Of a DNA stretch of 40,725 nt, positions 32,569 to 40,597 are shown in pieces. Origin of the DNA: Bacteroidota bacterium (GTDB taxonomy: Bacteria; Bacteroidota; Bacteroidia; AKYH767-A; OLB10). The position numbers and the translations under genes were made by a program. Location: NCBI GenBank assembly GCA_029547265.1, contig JAKPPP010000090.1, positions 1-40,725 on the forward strand, given 5' to 3'. Below the pieces are notes generated by a model. It ran no database searches and was not told the DNA's origin. It saw only the letters and a list, made by a program, of their open reading frames with translations. The first letter of the stretch is position 1, and every line of letters begins with the position of its first letter.

Positions 32569-33787
32569 GCGGGTTTGTTATTTACTTTTTCTTTGTCTGA
32601 TCACGCTTTCTGTTAATGGTCAGTCGAAGAAAGATCTTGAGTCGAAGAAAGCAAAGCTTCAGAAGGAGATTGAATTTACCAATCGACAGTTAGAGTTAGT
32701 TTCTAAAAACAAATCGGCCACAGCAGAGCAGTTGAATGCATTGCGTAAGAAAATCCAGTTGCGTCAATCGTTAATCTCTACTATCAACACTGAGATTTCT
32801 TCTATCGGTGGTGAGATAGAAAACACCTCAAAAGAAATCGTTTCGTTAGAGCAACAAATGGCGCGATTGAAAGATGAGTATGCAGCTATGATTCGTTATG
32901 CTTATCATAATCAGAATGTATATCAGCGAATGATGTTCATTTTTGCGGCGAATGATTTTAACCAAGGCTATCGTCGAATTAAGTACTTAAAGCAATACGG
33001 CGAATACCGCAGAGAGCAGGCGGCGCAGATTGATAGTACTCAAGTAAAGTTAACGGGCAAGAAAATTGAGTTGGTAGCGAAGAAGAATGAAAAAACAGCT
33101 CTTCGAAACACAGAACAAACTCAAAAGTCGACCCTCGAGAAAGAACAATTACAGCAAGATCAGATTTTAAAGAATCTTAGCGATCGCGAGAAGAAGCTGA
33201 AGAAACAATTACAAGAGAAGCAAGCCGCTAAGTTAAAACTCGATCGTGCAATTGAGAATTTAATTAAGAAAGAGATTGAAGCTGCGAAGAAGAAAGCAGT
33301 TGCATCGGGAAATAAAAACGTCACGAATAAAAACGTCTTTACTTTAACTCCTGAAGCTCAAAAATTATCGAGTAGTTTCTCAGGCAACAAAGGACTATTA
33401 CCTTGGCCTGTTGAACAAGGAACCATTACTTCTACTTTCGGACAACATCCGCATAAGGAATTGAAAGGAGTAATGATTAATAACAACGGACTTGATATTC
33501 AAACATCGAAAGGTTCCGGTGCGCGTGCATTATTTAACGGAACTGTTAGTGGTGTTATCGGAATTCCTGGAGCAGGTAAAGCGGTGATCATTCGACACGG
33601 AGATTATCTAACCGTTTATAGTAACCTCGATAATGTTACTGTTAAAACAGGCGATAAAGTAACAACGAAACAACGTATCGGAACCGTTGCCGAATCTTCA
33701 GAAGAAACGAGTCGCGGAGAAGTGCATCTCGAAATTTGGAAGAACAGTACCAAACTAGATCCTCAAGGCTGGATATCCCGTCGATGA
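32552..33787 (+). CDS. EnvC-like murein hydrolase activator (coiled coil + degenerate LytM domain)
   Basis: A 411-residue exported protein. A signal peptide (1-23) precedes a long coiled coil (about 24-250), and a LytM/M23 domain covers 283-409. The zinc and catalytic residues expected of an active M23 peptidase are mostly lost: HxGxD reads NNGLD (Asn311...Asp315), the catalytic His region reads YSNLD, and the final HxH reads HLE (392-394). This matches EnvC-type proteins, which activate amidases instead of cutting peptidoglycan. It probably controls septal cell-wall splitting. The ATG at 32552 overlaps the DUF4292 stop by 17 bases; the longer frame from 32513 lacks a signal peptide at its start. 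It is the last gene of the dut-headed cluster. Confidence 0.9.
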   Translation: MNAFAKRVCYLLFLCLITLSVNGQSKKDLESKKAKLQKEIEFTNRQLELVSKNKSATAEQLNALRKKIQLRQSLISTINTEISSIGGEIENTSKEIVSLEQQMARLKDEYAAMIRYAYHNQNVYQRMMFIFAANDFNQGYRRIKYLKQYGEYRREQAAQIDSTQVKLTGKKIELVAKKNEKTALRNTEQTQKSTLEKEQLQQDQILKNLSDREKKLKKQLQEKQAAKLKLDRAIENLIKKEIEAAKKKAVASGNKNVTNKNVFTLTPEAQKLSSSFSGNKGLLPWPVEQGTITSTFGQHPHKELKGVMINNNGLDIQTSKGSGARALFNGTVSGVIGIPGAGKAVIIRHGDYLTVYSNLDNVTVKTGDKVTTKQRIGTVAESSEETSRGEVHLEIWKNSTKLDPQGWISRR

Positions 33788-33797
33788 AAATAAAAGC

Positions 33798-34817
33798 ATG
33801 TCGCGAACACTGCTAATCCTTCTGGCTTTTCTAATCACCGGTTGCATAAACAACAGGAATACAAACCATTGTTTTTATTATTGGAAAAGCGATTTAAATA
33901 TTGCTTCCTCCGACAGTGTTTTACTAAATGAATTAGATGTACATACATTATATGTTCGTTATTTCGATGTACGCTGGATAGAAAATCAACAAAGTGCATT
34001 TCCGGTTGCAAAGCTATCGGCAACCACGAAATTAGCTAGCAATATTGAAGTGATTCCGGTAGTTTATATCGAAAATAAAGTCATTAAAAATCTCGATAGT
34101 AATGGTATAGATTCGCTTTCTGCGAAAATGAGTACGCTGCTTCATAGCATAAACACTACTCTATCTAAAAAGCCAAAGCAAGTGCAAATCGATTGTGACT
34201 GGACAGAAACGACACGCACAAAATATTTCGAGCTATTAACGCATTTAAAGAGCGACTACAAGGATAATATTCTTTGGAGTGCAACCATTCGATTACATCA
34301 AGTTAAATACAAAAGAACCACCGGAGTGCCACCTGTAGATCGCGGAATGCTGATGTTTTACAATATGGGGGTCTTGTCGCCTCAAAGTACTGCCAATTCG
34401 ATATATGACTATCAAAATGCCGCAAACTATATCGAATATGCTAAAGGATATCCTTTGCCCTTCGATGTAGCCCTGCCCGTTTTCAGCTGGTCGATACTTT
34501 CACGAAATGGAAAAGGAATGACCTTGCTTAACGAGATTACAGCAAAGAACTTCAAAGGAAATTCGTCATTCGTCGAAAAAAGTGAAGATCGGTTCATTTG
34601 CAGAAAAGAATATTTGTTGCATGGAACGTTTATTCTGCCCGGCGACGAAATCAAAGTAGAAGAAATTACTCCCGAATTAAGTTTAAAAGCAGCGAAACAA
34701 GTTGCGGATAAACTAAATAGTGATACCTTTAATATTGTTTTATACCATCTCGACCATTCAATAACGCAACGTTATGAAAAAGCTGACTTTCAAAATATCT
34801 TTAGTTGTTTTAAGTAG
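33798..34817 (+). CDS. Lipoprotein, possible DUF3142-like TIM-barrel family
   Basis: A 339-residue lipoprotein with lipobox FLITGC (Cys16). Segments such as FYYWKSDLN, VHTLYVRYFDVRW, VEVIPVV-like IEVIPVVYIEN, QVQIDCDWTETTR (with Asp132 and Asp134 in IDCDW) and DVALPVFSWSIL alternate as strands and helices in a way that suggests a TIM-barrel, glycoside-hydrolase-like fold. The pattern is reminiscent of DUF3142, but I am not certain. The acidic IDCDW strand could hold catalytic residues. It starts 10 bases after the EnvC-like gene and its last 44 bases overlap the next gene, so the two are very likely functionally linked. The substrate is unknown; do not treat it as a proven glycosidase. Confidence 0.65.
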   Translation: MSRTLLILLAFLITGCINNRNTNHCFYYWKSDLNIASSDSVLLNELDVHTLYVRYFDVRWIENQQSAFPVAKLSATTKLASNIEVIPVVYIENKVIKNLDSNGIDSLSAKMSTLLHSINTTLSKKPKQVQIDCDWTETTRTKYFELLTHLKSDYKDNILWSATIRLHQVKYKRTTGVPPVDRGMLMFYNMGVLSPQSTANSIYDYQNAANYIEYAKGYPLPFDVALPVFSWSILSRNGKGMTLLNEITAKNFKGNSSFVEKSEDRFICRKEYLLHGTFILPGDEIKVEEITPELSLKAAKQVADKLNSDTFNIVLYHLDHSITQRYEKADFQNIFSCFK

Positions 34818-37125
34818 TTTATGCTTGTTCTTCTTGTGGACCAGCAAGAAAACAGAAGGATGTTCGGGAGGAGATCCGGAAGACTTTACCGATCAATCAT
34901 TATTTGCTCCCGAAATTAGTGGTGAAACGACATTATCTCCATTATTTATTACCTATCATTCGTATTACAATAATGCCGACTACTCGCGAAATGAAAATTA
35001 CACTGAGAAGAATCAACAGGAATGGATAAATTACTTTAAAAAAACGATAAGCAATGCAGGTGTCATTTGGCTTTTGAATACTTCAAATGTGAATCAAATC
35101 GAAGAGATTATTTCCTCTGCTAAAATCGATAAAACTATTCCCGAAGAATTGCTTACTCATAAACGAGATAAGCTATATAACGATGCTTTGGTTTACTTAA
35201 AAAATGCGAAGTTAGCAGAAGCGTTTGCTAATACGTATTACTATAGTTGGCAAGAGAAAAAAGTTGATCAGCACTTTATCGATAGCATGAGTACAGTGTT
35301 TCAATCGAATTGCAAGAACGAAAAGAATACGTTCTTAAAAGAACGCTATGCATTTCAATGGATACGTAGTTTGTATTTTGCCGGTAAGTATCAAGAAGCA
35401 ATAAATGCATTCACTTCATTCTTCAACGAAAAAACATCTACCGGAACTATCTACGAGCGTTGTTTAAGTTATAAGGCCGGCTCGCTCTATAAACAACAAA
35501 AGTACAGCGAATCAAATTACATCTTCTCTAAATTATTTTATGAAAGTGGATATTGTCGATTCGATGCTTATACTAGTTTTCACCCCCAAGAAGAGGAAGA
35601 TTGGAAGCAAACACTTTTGTTGGCAAAGAACAATAGCGAGAAGGAAGTCCTTTGGCAATTATATGGGATATATGCATCACCGTTAGTAGGCATGAAGAAT
35701 ATTTTTGCTCTAAATCCTGCCTCTGATAAAAATATGATTTTGTTAATGCGTGCGGTGAATATTGTTGAAATATATGCGGTGGACAATAAATTGGATTACG
35801 GATACGACTATATCTTTTCTCCTTCAGAGGAGAGTGACACATCTGCTTACGCTAAAGGTTATTCGTCTTACTCATGGTATTCCATTCAAAAAGAACAAAC
35901 CGATACATTGATTCAATTCGTTGAAACAGCAGCAAAAACTCCCGGCGTTTATAAACCTCTGGTATGGAAAACATCTTTAGCGTATTTGTATTACCTCAAA
36001 GGAAAAACAGAACAAGCGCATGAGATCCTTAAACAATTAAATGTCGAAAGCATTTCTGATCCTTTAATCAAAGGGCAAAATAAAATTACAGAAGGATTAT
36101 TATATCTCGATGAGATTACGAAAGGAGATATTACCCCTGCACAAGAGGATGTGTTGCTGAGCTATTTACTAAGCTTCAGAAAGCCATCCGATAATTATCC
36201 TTTGCGTTATGATAATGTGCATCGTTATATTGTTAGTAAGCTCGCTAATTATTACGAAAATAAACAAGAATATGTTTTAGCTGAAATTGCTTATTCAGTG
36301 AACGATAAGTTTTATACCGATGCAGGTAAAACTGCAAGTATGATCGCTTACCTTGAGCAACATTCACATCGTCCACTTGAAAATTATTTGATTTCATTGT
36401 ACAAATATTCTTTACGCGATTTCTACGAGCTTGAAGCAACGCTAAAAATTTATAATTATGATTTCGATGGTGCGATAGCTTCTTTCAGTAAAGATGTTTC
36501 ATCCGGGGAAAGAATGCTGGATGCTAATCCGTTTAACATGCGAATAACTGACTGCCACGATTGTGATCATGCAATGCCTCAAAAAAATCCGTTGAACAAA
36601 TTACAGTTTGCGCAAAAGATGAGTGCGATAAAACATAGTGCCGACAGCAGCAAGGTGGCAAACGAAAAAGCATTGAATTATTTCTTGTATGCCAATGGGT
36701 TGTATAACATGACTTATTACGGTAATTGCCGATCAGTATCAAGTAGTTCATTCTACTTTGATACAGATGCCGCTTTATCAAATCGCGAATACGAAGAAGG
36801 ACCTTATTCTGACGCAGATTCTATTCAAAGTTATCTCGATTGCCGTGAAGCTCGAAAATATTATGAAATGGCGGCATCATTTAGTAATAACAAAGAGTTT
36901 AAAGCCAAATGTTACTGGATGGCGGCCAAATGCGAACATGCTTACTATATCGAAACGGGATTCCCGGAGGGGAAAGCTAACGCTGATTTTGCCGAATACG
37001 ATAACTACAAATTGCTTAAAAAGGACTTCAAAAACACCCGTTATTATAACGAAATCCTTAACGAATGCGGGTATTTCTGTACCTATAACGGAGGCAAAAA
37101 CTGTATCCGAAATAAGGATGAATAA
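34774..37125 (+). CDS. Large exported helical-repeat protein of unknown function
   Basis: A 783-residue protein I cannot assign to a named family. An N-terminal hydrophobic segment (about 5-24) precedes EGCSGGDPEDFTDQSLFAPE; Cys30 is not in a good lipobox, so a membrane anchor or signal peptide is more likely than lipidation. The rest is helix-rich with TPR/Sel1-like stretches (for example KYQEAINAFTSFFNEK and YLKGKTEQAHEILKQL) and several Cys in the C-terminal quarter (ITDCHDCDH, ECGYFCTYNGGKNC). It begins 44 bases inside the preceding lipoprotein gene, which implies translational coupling. Codon use resembles its neighbours, so no sign of recent transfer. Likely a periplasmic or surface scaffold partner of the upstream lipoprotein. 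Confidence 0.7.
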   Translation: MKKLTFKISLVVLSSLCLFFLWTSKKTEGCSGGDPEDFTDQSLFAPEISGETTLSPLFITYHSYYNNADYSRNENYTEKNQQEWINYFKKTISNAGVIWLLNTSNVNQIEEIISSAKIDKTIPEELLTHKRDKLYNDALVYLKNAKLAEAFANTYYYSWQEKKVDQHFIDSMSTVFQSNCKNEKNTFLKERYAFQWIRSLYFAGKYQEAINAFTSFFNEKTSTGTIYERCLSYKAGSLYKQQKYSESNYIFSKLFYESGYCRFDAYTSFHPQEEEDWKQTLLLAKNNSEKEVLWQLYGIYASPLVGMKNIFALNPASDKNMILLMRAVNIVEIYAVDNKLDYGYDYIFSPSEESDTSAYAKGYSSYSWYSIQKEQTDTLIQFVETAAKTPGVYKPLVWKTSLAYLYYLKGKTEQAHEILKQLNVESISDPLIKGQNKITEGLLYLDEITKGDITPAQEDVLLSYLLSFRKPSDNYPLRYDNVHRYIVSKLANYYENKQEYVLAEIAYSVNDKFYTDAGKTASMIAYLEQHSHRPLENYLISLYKYSLRDFYELEATLKIYNYDFDGAIASFSKDVSSGERMLDANPFNMRITDCHDCDHAMPQKNPLNKLQFAQKMSAIKHSADSSKVANEKALNYFLYANGLYNMTYYGNCRSVSSSSFYFDTDAALSNREYEEGPYSDADSIQSYLDCREARKYYEMAASFSNNKEFKAKCYWMAAKCEHAYYIETGFPEGKANADFAEYDNYKLLKKDFKNTRYYNEILNECGYFCTYNGGKNCIRNKDE

Positions 37126-37194
37126 GAAGATACAGGGTTTTGAACAGTGTCGTAACCAATTCTTCATGATTCTAAACGATTGAAAAACATTGAT

Positions 37195-37215
37195 TTATGT
37201 CATGAATTGTCATAA
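37195..37215. promoter_or_regulatory. Imperfect palindrome upstream of tatA
   Basis: A 21-base near-palindrome with 8-base arms TTATGTCA and TGTCATAA (7 of 8 pair) around a short AT-rich centre. It sits about 25 bases upstream of the candidate -33 element of tatA, a position where an activator of the CRP/FNR type could bind. This is structure only; no regulator is identified. Confidence 0.3.
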
Positions 37216-37239
37216 TAAACCTAAATCGGACCAAAAAGA

Positions 37240-37271
37240 TTGTTAAGAGGCTAATAAACTTCGTATTTTTG
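37240..37271 (+). promoter_or_regulatory. Candidate Bacteroidota promoter for tatA
   Basis: TTG at 37240-37242 is followed after 21 bases by TATTTTTG (37264-37271), an exact match to TAnnTTTG. The tatA ATG lies 19 bases further on, giving a short leader. Consensus-based only. Confidence 0.6.
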
Positions 37272-37290
37272 CACTGACAAACAACTCGTC

Positions 37291-37488
37291 ATGACACTTA
37301 CAATTATACTTGGATTAATGGGACTTGGTGGACAAGAAACCATTCTTATTATTGTTGCCTTACTATTGTTCTTCGGTGGAAAGAGAATTCCGGAGTTAGC
37401 GAAGGGCTTAGGAAAAGGCATTAAAGAATTCAAAGATGCTTCTAAAGGAGAAGACAGCGATTCAAAGAAAATCGAAGGTAAAGAGTAA
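37291..37488 (+). CDS. tatA: Twin-arginine translocase subunit TatA/TatE
   Basis: A 65-residue TatA/E-family protein. A short N-terminal segment is followed by one membrane span (ETILIIVALLLFFGG, about 16-30), the conserved hinge Lys-Arg-Ile-Pro-Glu-Leu (KRIPELAKGLGKGIKEFK), an amphipathic helix and a charged tail (EDSDSKKIEGKE). It forms the pore-like multimer that lets folded proteins cross the inner membrane together with TatC, which is not in the window. It is a single-gene unit with its own candidate promoter and a strong terminator 22 bases after the stop. Confidence 0.95.
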   Translation: MTLTIILGLMGLGGQETILIIVALLLFFGGKRIPELAKGLGKGIKEFKDASKGEDSDSKKIEGKE

Positions 37489-37509
37489 TTTATCTTTCTT
37501 ATAAAATCT

Positions 37510-37538
37510 AAAAGCCGATGTTATGCATCGGCTTTTTT
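37510..37538 (+). terminator. Intrinsic terminator of tatA
   Basis: AAAAGCCGATG and CATCGGCTTTT form an 11-bp perfect stem with a 5-base loop, followed by further T (37533-37538 is a T6 run). On the opposite strand the stem ends in four T, so it may also stop transcription arriving from the convergent GyrI-like gene. Confidence 0.9.
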
Positions 37539-37596
37539 ATTTAATGAATATCTGTGCCGTGAGTGATTAATTTAATCCTACAAAAACGGCACTCGG

Positions 37597-38136
37597 TTAT
37601 TTTATTGAATAGTAAATATTGGTTAACCACTTTCCCGGATCTTTTTCTACACCCGGATCGGTAACATACTCTTCCCATACTAATCCTGTCATGGTTAGAT
37701 TATTTTCCATGATATACTTCGACGCCATTTCATGCCCTGCAGGTGTTCCTTCATAAGGACCATAGTAATGCACCACTACTGCCTTTGTTTCTGACATCAC
37801 CTTCGATTTAACATTATTCATGTCGCTCATTTTTCCGGTAACAGGAATTGCTGCATCGAAATCGAAATTAGTCGACGATTCACTGTAATAAATAGCGAAA
37901 ACAGGCCCCGATTGTTTCAAGTTTTCTTTGCCCATCACTTCCATAATTTGTCCGTAGCAAAATCCAAGTTTAGTACCGATATTTTGAATATCACCAGAAT
38001 CATGCACAGCTAAATATTGAAACTGTTTCACTGTTGTTTGCTCAACTGAAGGTTTAACTTCTTTGGCACCTGATTGTGCATTCACATTAATACATGCAGC
38101 TACTAATGCAAAGAAGAGAATGATCTTTTTTAACAT
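37597..38136 (-). CDS. Exported GyrI-like (effector-binding) domain protein
   Basis: A 179-residue protein with a signal peptide (1-20, ending VNAQ) and a GyrI/SHV-like small-molecule-binding domain (about 35-179). Typical features include FAIYYSE, a central FDFDAAIPV strand, VVHYYGPYEG and the C-terminal WEEYVTDPG..KWLTNIYY. The latter resembles the conserved Glu-containing end of effector-binding domains of MerR-type regulators. Here there is no DNA-binding part and the protein is exported, so it probably binds or hydrolyses a small lipophilic compound in the periplasm. It starts 3 bases after the stop of the SRPBCC gene, in the same reading frame. SRPBCC and GyrI-like domains are also met as one polypeptide, which supports joint function. 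Confidence 0.85.
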   Translation of the reverse strand: MLKKIILFFALVAACINVNAQSGAKEVKPSVEQTTVKQFQYLAVHDSGDIQNIGTKLGFCYGQIMEVMGKENLKQSGPVFAIYYSESSTNFDFDAAIPVTGKMSDMNNVKSKVMSETKAVVVHYYGPYEGTPAGHEMASKYIMENNLTMTGLVWEEYVTDPGVEKDPGKWLTNIYYSIK

Positions 38137-38139
38137 GTG

Positions 38140-38673
38140 TTATTTTTTTTTTTCTGAAATGTCTTTTATACTTTTTAATCCATCGTCGAACGATTGTTTC
38201 ATCATGCTAGTACCGATACTCCAGAAAACACGAATAAAAGGATTGCTCCCGACTTCACACTGAAACGACCAAGAAACTTTTGTGCTATTTTCTGACAAAG
38301 CACTAAACTTAAAATCAGAATCAGCATGCCCTTCACCTTTAAATTCGAGATCTGTAACGATTAAACTATCGGGATACGACTCCGCAACTAACAAAGAACC
38401 TTCGCCTGACTTAGGTCCCTGCCAAGAAAAGCTTGCGCCCTTACCGGAAGGAATATCATTATAGACATTCTTCATTTCTGGATCCATTTTCTTCCAAGGA
38501 GACCAATCTTCCCAATTCTTCAAAACATTCACTTTTTCAAATACAATTGATACCGGGGCATTAATAATTATGCTTCTTTCTATTTCAACCTTTGAAGGGA
38601 AAAACATTCCGGCAATAGAGATAACAATAAGGAAAATAAGAACTGCTATCCCTAATTTCTTTATGAGTTTCAT
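38140..38673 (-). CDS. SRPBCC/polyketide-cyclase-family protein with N-terminal membrane anchor
   Basis: A 177-residue protein. One membrane span (about 7-25) is followed by a START/Bet v1-like SRPBCC domain with the usual opening IERSIIINAPVSIVFEKVN and the WEDWSPWKKMDPEM segment, then GKGASFSWQGPKSGEGSLLV. The fold makes a hydrophobic pocket for lipids or other apolar ligands. The last codons are a run of 11 A (38143-38153 on plus as T), giving Glu-Lys-Lys-Lys before TAA. The GyrI-like gene follows after 3 bases in the same frame. A candidate promoter lies just upstream. The ligand is unknown. Confidence 0.87.
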   Translation of the reverse strand: MKLIKKLGIAVLIFLIVISIAGMFFPSKVEIERSIIINAPVSIVFEKVNVLKNWEDWSPWKKMDPEMKNVYNDIPSGKGASFSWQGPKSGEGSLLVAESYPDSLIVTDLEFKGEGHADSDFKFSALSENSTKVSWSFQCEVGSNPFIRVFWSIGTSMMKQSFDDGLKSIKDISEKKK

Positions 38674-38700
38674 AACGGTATAGAGATTGATTCAATAGCA

Positions 38701-38732
38701 TAAAGTTAGAATACTTTTTTCATCTAATCAAA
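38701..38732 (-). promoter_or_regulatory. Candidate Bacteroidota promoter for the SRPBCC-GyrI pair
   Basis: On the minus strand TTTG (38732-38729) is followed after 20 bases by TAACTTTA (38708-38701), one mismatch from TAnnTTTG with ideal spacing. The SRPBCC ATG starts 28 bases beyond the -7 element. Confidence 0.5.
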
Positions 38733-38780
38733 TTTCAATTAAAATATTTGAAAATTTTCTAAATGTGTAGGTTTGATGCC

Positions 38781-38788
38781 TAGTTTTG
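38781..38788 (+). promoter_or_regulatory. Possible -7 element for the DinB-family gene
   Basis: TAGTTTTG matches TAnnTTTG exactly and lies 25 bases before the ATG at 38814. No TTG lies at the expected distance upstream, so the promoter call is weak. A purine-rich AGGAAAAA directly precedes the ATG. Confidence 0.35.
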
Positions 38789-38813
38789 TAATGGCTTTTA
38801 AAACCAGGAAAAA

Positions 38814-39323
38814 ATGAATAAATCAGACTTAACAACCCTTCCCGAATACTTCGATCGTTACATAAATATTGTAAAAGAAAACAACTTAGGAAAAGTACTA
38901 CTTCATTCGCTCGAAGAAATCAATTTGCTGCGTCAACCTTCAGTAAGTGAAAAGCAAAACTTCGCTTATGCGGAAGGAAAATGGACGGTAAAAGAATTAA
39001 TTCAACATATTATCGATACAGAACGCATAATGGCCTATCGTGCGTTGCGTTTTGCGCGCATGGACTCTACTCATCTGCATTCGTTCGATGAAGACGCTAT
39101 AGCTGCAGCAAGCGGCGCTAACGCTCGTTCATTAGCAGATATGATAGATGAGCTCGAAGCGGTCAGAAAATCGACCATACTGCTTTATAATTCGTTTACA
39201 ACAGAGATGTTATTGTTTGAAGGTACTGCCAGCGGGAAAAAAATTAATGCTTTGGCTATAGGATTTGTGATTGCCGGACACCAAACGCATCATTTTAATG
39301 TTCTAAAAGAACGTTATCTTTAA
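38814..39323 (+). CDS. DinB-family (DinB/YfiT-like) putative metal-dependent protein
   Basis: A 169-residue four-helix-bundle protein. The family's three metal-binding His are visible: one in LIQHIIDTERIMAYRALR and two in the C-terminal AGHQTHHFNVLKERYL. The preceding KWTVKELIQHIIDTER is the standard DinB_2 segment. Members act as thiol transferases (bacillithiol or mycothiol related) or hydrolases; nothing here fixes the reaction. It is probably cytoplasmic. It lies 54 bases upstream of gpsA on the same strand, possibly in one transcript, though a functional link is not obvious. Confidence 0.9.
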   Translation: MNKSDLTTLPEYFDRYINIVKENNLGKVLLHSLEEINLLRQPSVSEKQNFAYAEGKWTVKELIQHIIDTERIMAYRALRFARMDSTHLHSFDEDAIAAASGANARSLADMIDELEAVRKSTILLYNSFTTEMLLFEGTASGKKINALAIGFVIAGHQTHHFNVLKERYL

Positions 39324-39377
39324 TCGTTATCATTTCCTGAAAAAAGAGATTTGTTTTTTACTGATCTTCGCAATATT

Positions 39378-40376
39378 ATGAATACATCTTCAGTAGCAGT
39401 TATAGGAGGAGGAAGTTGGGCCACAGCCATTGTGAAAATGCTTTCGAATAATGTCGAGAATGTACATTGGTGGATCAGGAACGATGAAACGGTTGACTTC
39501 ATTCGCCGTTACAAACACAACCCTTCGTATTTAAGTGATGTTGAATTAAACCTCGATATTGTTCAGCCTTCTTCGAATTTAAAAGAGGTGATTGAGCGTA
39601 CCGAATTTATCATCTTAGCTGTGCCTGCTGCGTTTTTATCAGCAGCATTATCGCAGTTAACTGCCGCTGACTTCAAAAACAAAAAAGTATTCTCTGCCAT
39701 CAAAGGAATCGTTCCTGAGAAATTTCAAATTGTGGGTGATTATATGAATTCACATTTTGAAGTTCCTTTCGAAAATATTGGTGTAATAACAGGACCTTGT
39801 CACGCAGAGGAAGTGGCGATGGAAAAATTATCGTACTTAACGATTGCTTGTCCTACCGCTGACACTGCTTCTACAATGGCATCGATGATAAAGTGTCGTT
39901 ACATCAACACGATTACTTCTGACGATATTTTCGGAACAGAATATTCGGCAGTATTAAAAAATATTATGGCTATTGCGAGCGGAATTTGTCACGGATTAGG
40001 ATACGGAGATAATTTTCAAGCGGTATTAATATCGAGTGCCATTCGCGAGATGAAACGTTTTACAATGGCAGCGCATCCTATCGATCGCGACATTAACGAT
40101 TCAGCATACCTTGGCGATTTATTAGTAACTGCATACTCTCAATTTAGTAGAAACCGAACTTTCGGATCGATGGTAGGAAAAGGTTATTCGGTTAAGAGTG
40201 CGCAGCTTGAAATGAATATGATTGCCGAAGGATATTATGCTGCTGCATGTATTCACGAAATCAACAAACAACTAAAAGCTTCTATTCCAATTTGTGATGC
40301 AGTTTATAATATCTTGTATGAAAAGATAAGCGCAAGAGTAGAGATGAAGTTGTTGGCGGATAGGCTTGAATTGTGA
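39378..40376 (+). CDS. gpsA: NAD(P)-dependent glycerol-3-phosphate dehydrogenase
   Basis: A 332-residue enzyme that makes sn-glycerol-3-phosphate from dihydroxyacetone phosphate for phospholipid synthesis. The N-terminal Rossmann loop is VAVIGGGSWATAIVKML. AVPAAFL, FSAIKGIVPE, TGPCHAEEVAMEKLS, the catalytic Lys in YSAVLKNIMAIASGICHGLGYGDNF and the DSAYLGDLLVTAYSQFSRNRTFG substrate motif follow in the family order. GPCHAEEVA carries Cys where many homologues have Asn or Ser, with no expected loss of function. I start at 39378; the frame is open to 39351 but the glycine loop then sits too far from the N terminus. Length is normal. Confidence 0.96.
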   Translation: MNTSSVAVIGGGSWATAIVKMLSNNVENVHWWIRNDETVDFIRRYKHNPSYLSDVELNLDIVQPSSNLKEVIERTEFIILAVPAAFLSAALSQLTAADFKNKKVFSAIKGIVPEKFQIVGDYMNSHFEVPFENIGVITGPCHAEEVAMEKLSYLTIACPTADTASTMASMIKCRYINTITSDDIFGTEYSAVLKNIMAIASGICHGLGYGDNFQAVLISSAIREMKRFTMAAHPIDRDINDSAYLGDLLVTAYSQFSRNRTFGSMVGKGYSVKSAQLEMNMIAEGYYAAACIHEINKQLKASIPICDAVYNILYEKISARVEMKLLADRLEL

Positions 40377-40414
40377 ATTTTGAATTTGGCACCCATTGGT
40401 TTCTTCAATTGAAA
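40377..40414. repeat. Direct repeat copy A
   Basis: A 38-base sequence (core GAATTTGG, CCCATTGGTTTCTTCA, TTGAAA) that recurs with 3 differences at 40538-40576. It begins right at the gpsA stop. Neither copy is part of a visible gene. Confidence 0.75.
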
Positions 40415-40537
40415 CGTAATCCAAAATGGGCCGCAGATTTTTATGGTTTTTATGATTTGTTATGATGGTACATCTTTATTTATTGAGATCTAAATTGAAC
40501 GCTGATTCGCTCCTTTGGAGCTAAATGGATTTATGGG

Positions 40538-40576
40538 ATTTTGAATTTGGTAGCCCATTGGTTTCTTCATTTGAAA
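40538..40576. repeat. Direct repeat copy B
   Basis: A 39-base copy of the element at 40377-40414, starting 161 bases after the start of copy A. It differs by a small indel and substitution (GGCA-CCC versus GGTAGCCC) and one A/T change. Confidence 0.75.
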
Positions 40577-40597
40577 AAATTATTGGGCTGAAACTCC

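Noticed and set aside
37554..37592. GTGCCG...CGGCAC stem after the GyrI-like gene as a second terminator
   Set aside because: Only 6 bp with a 27-base loop and no U-tract; the tatA hairpin nearby is far stronger.
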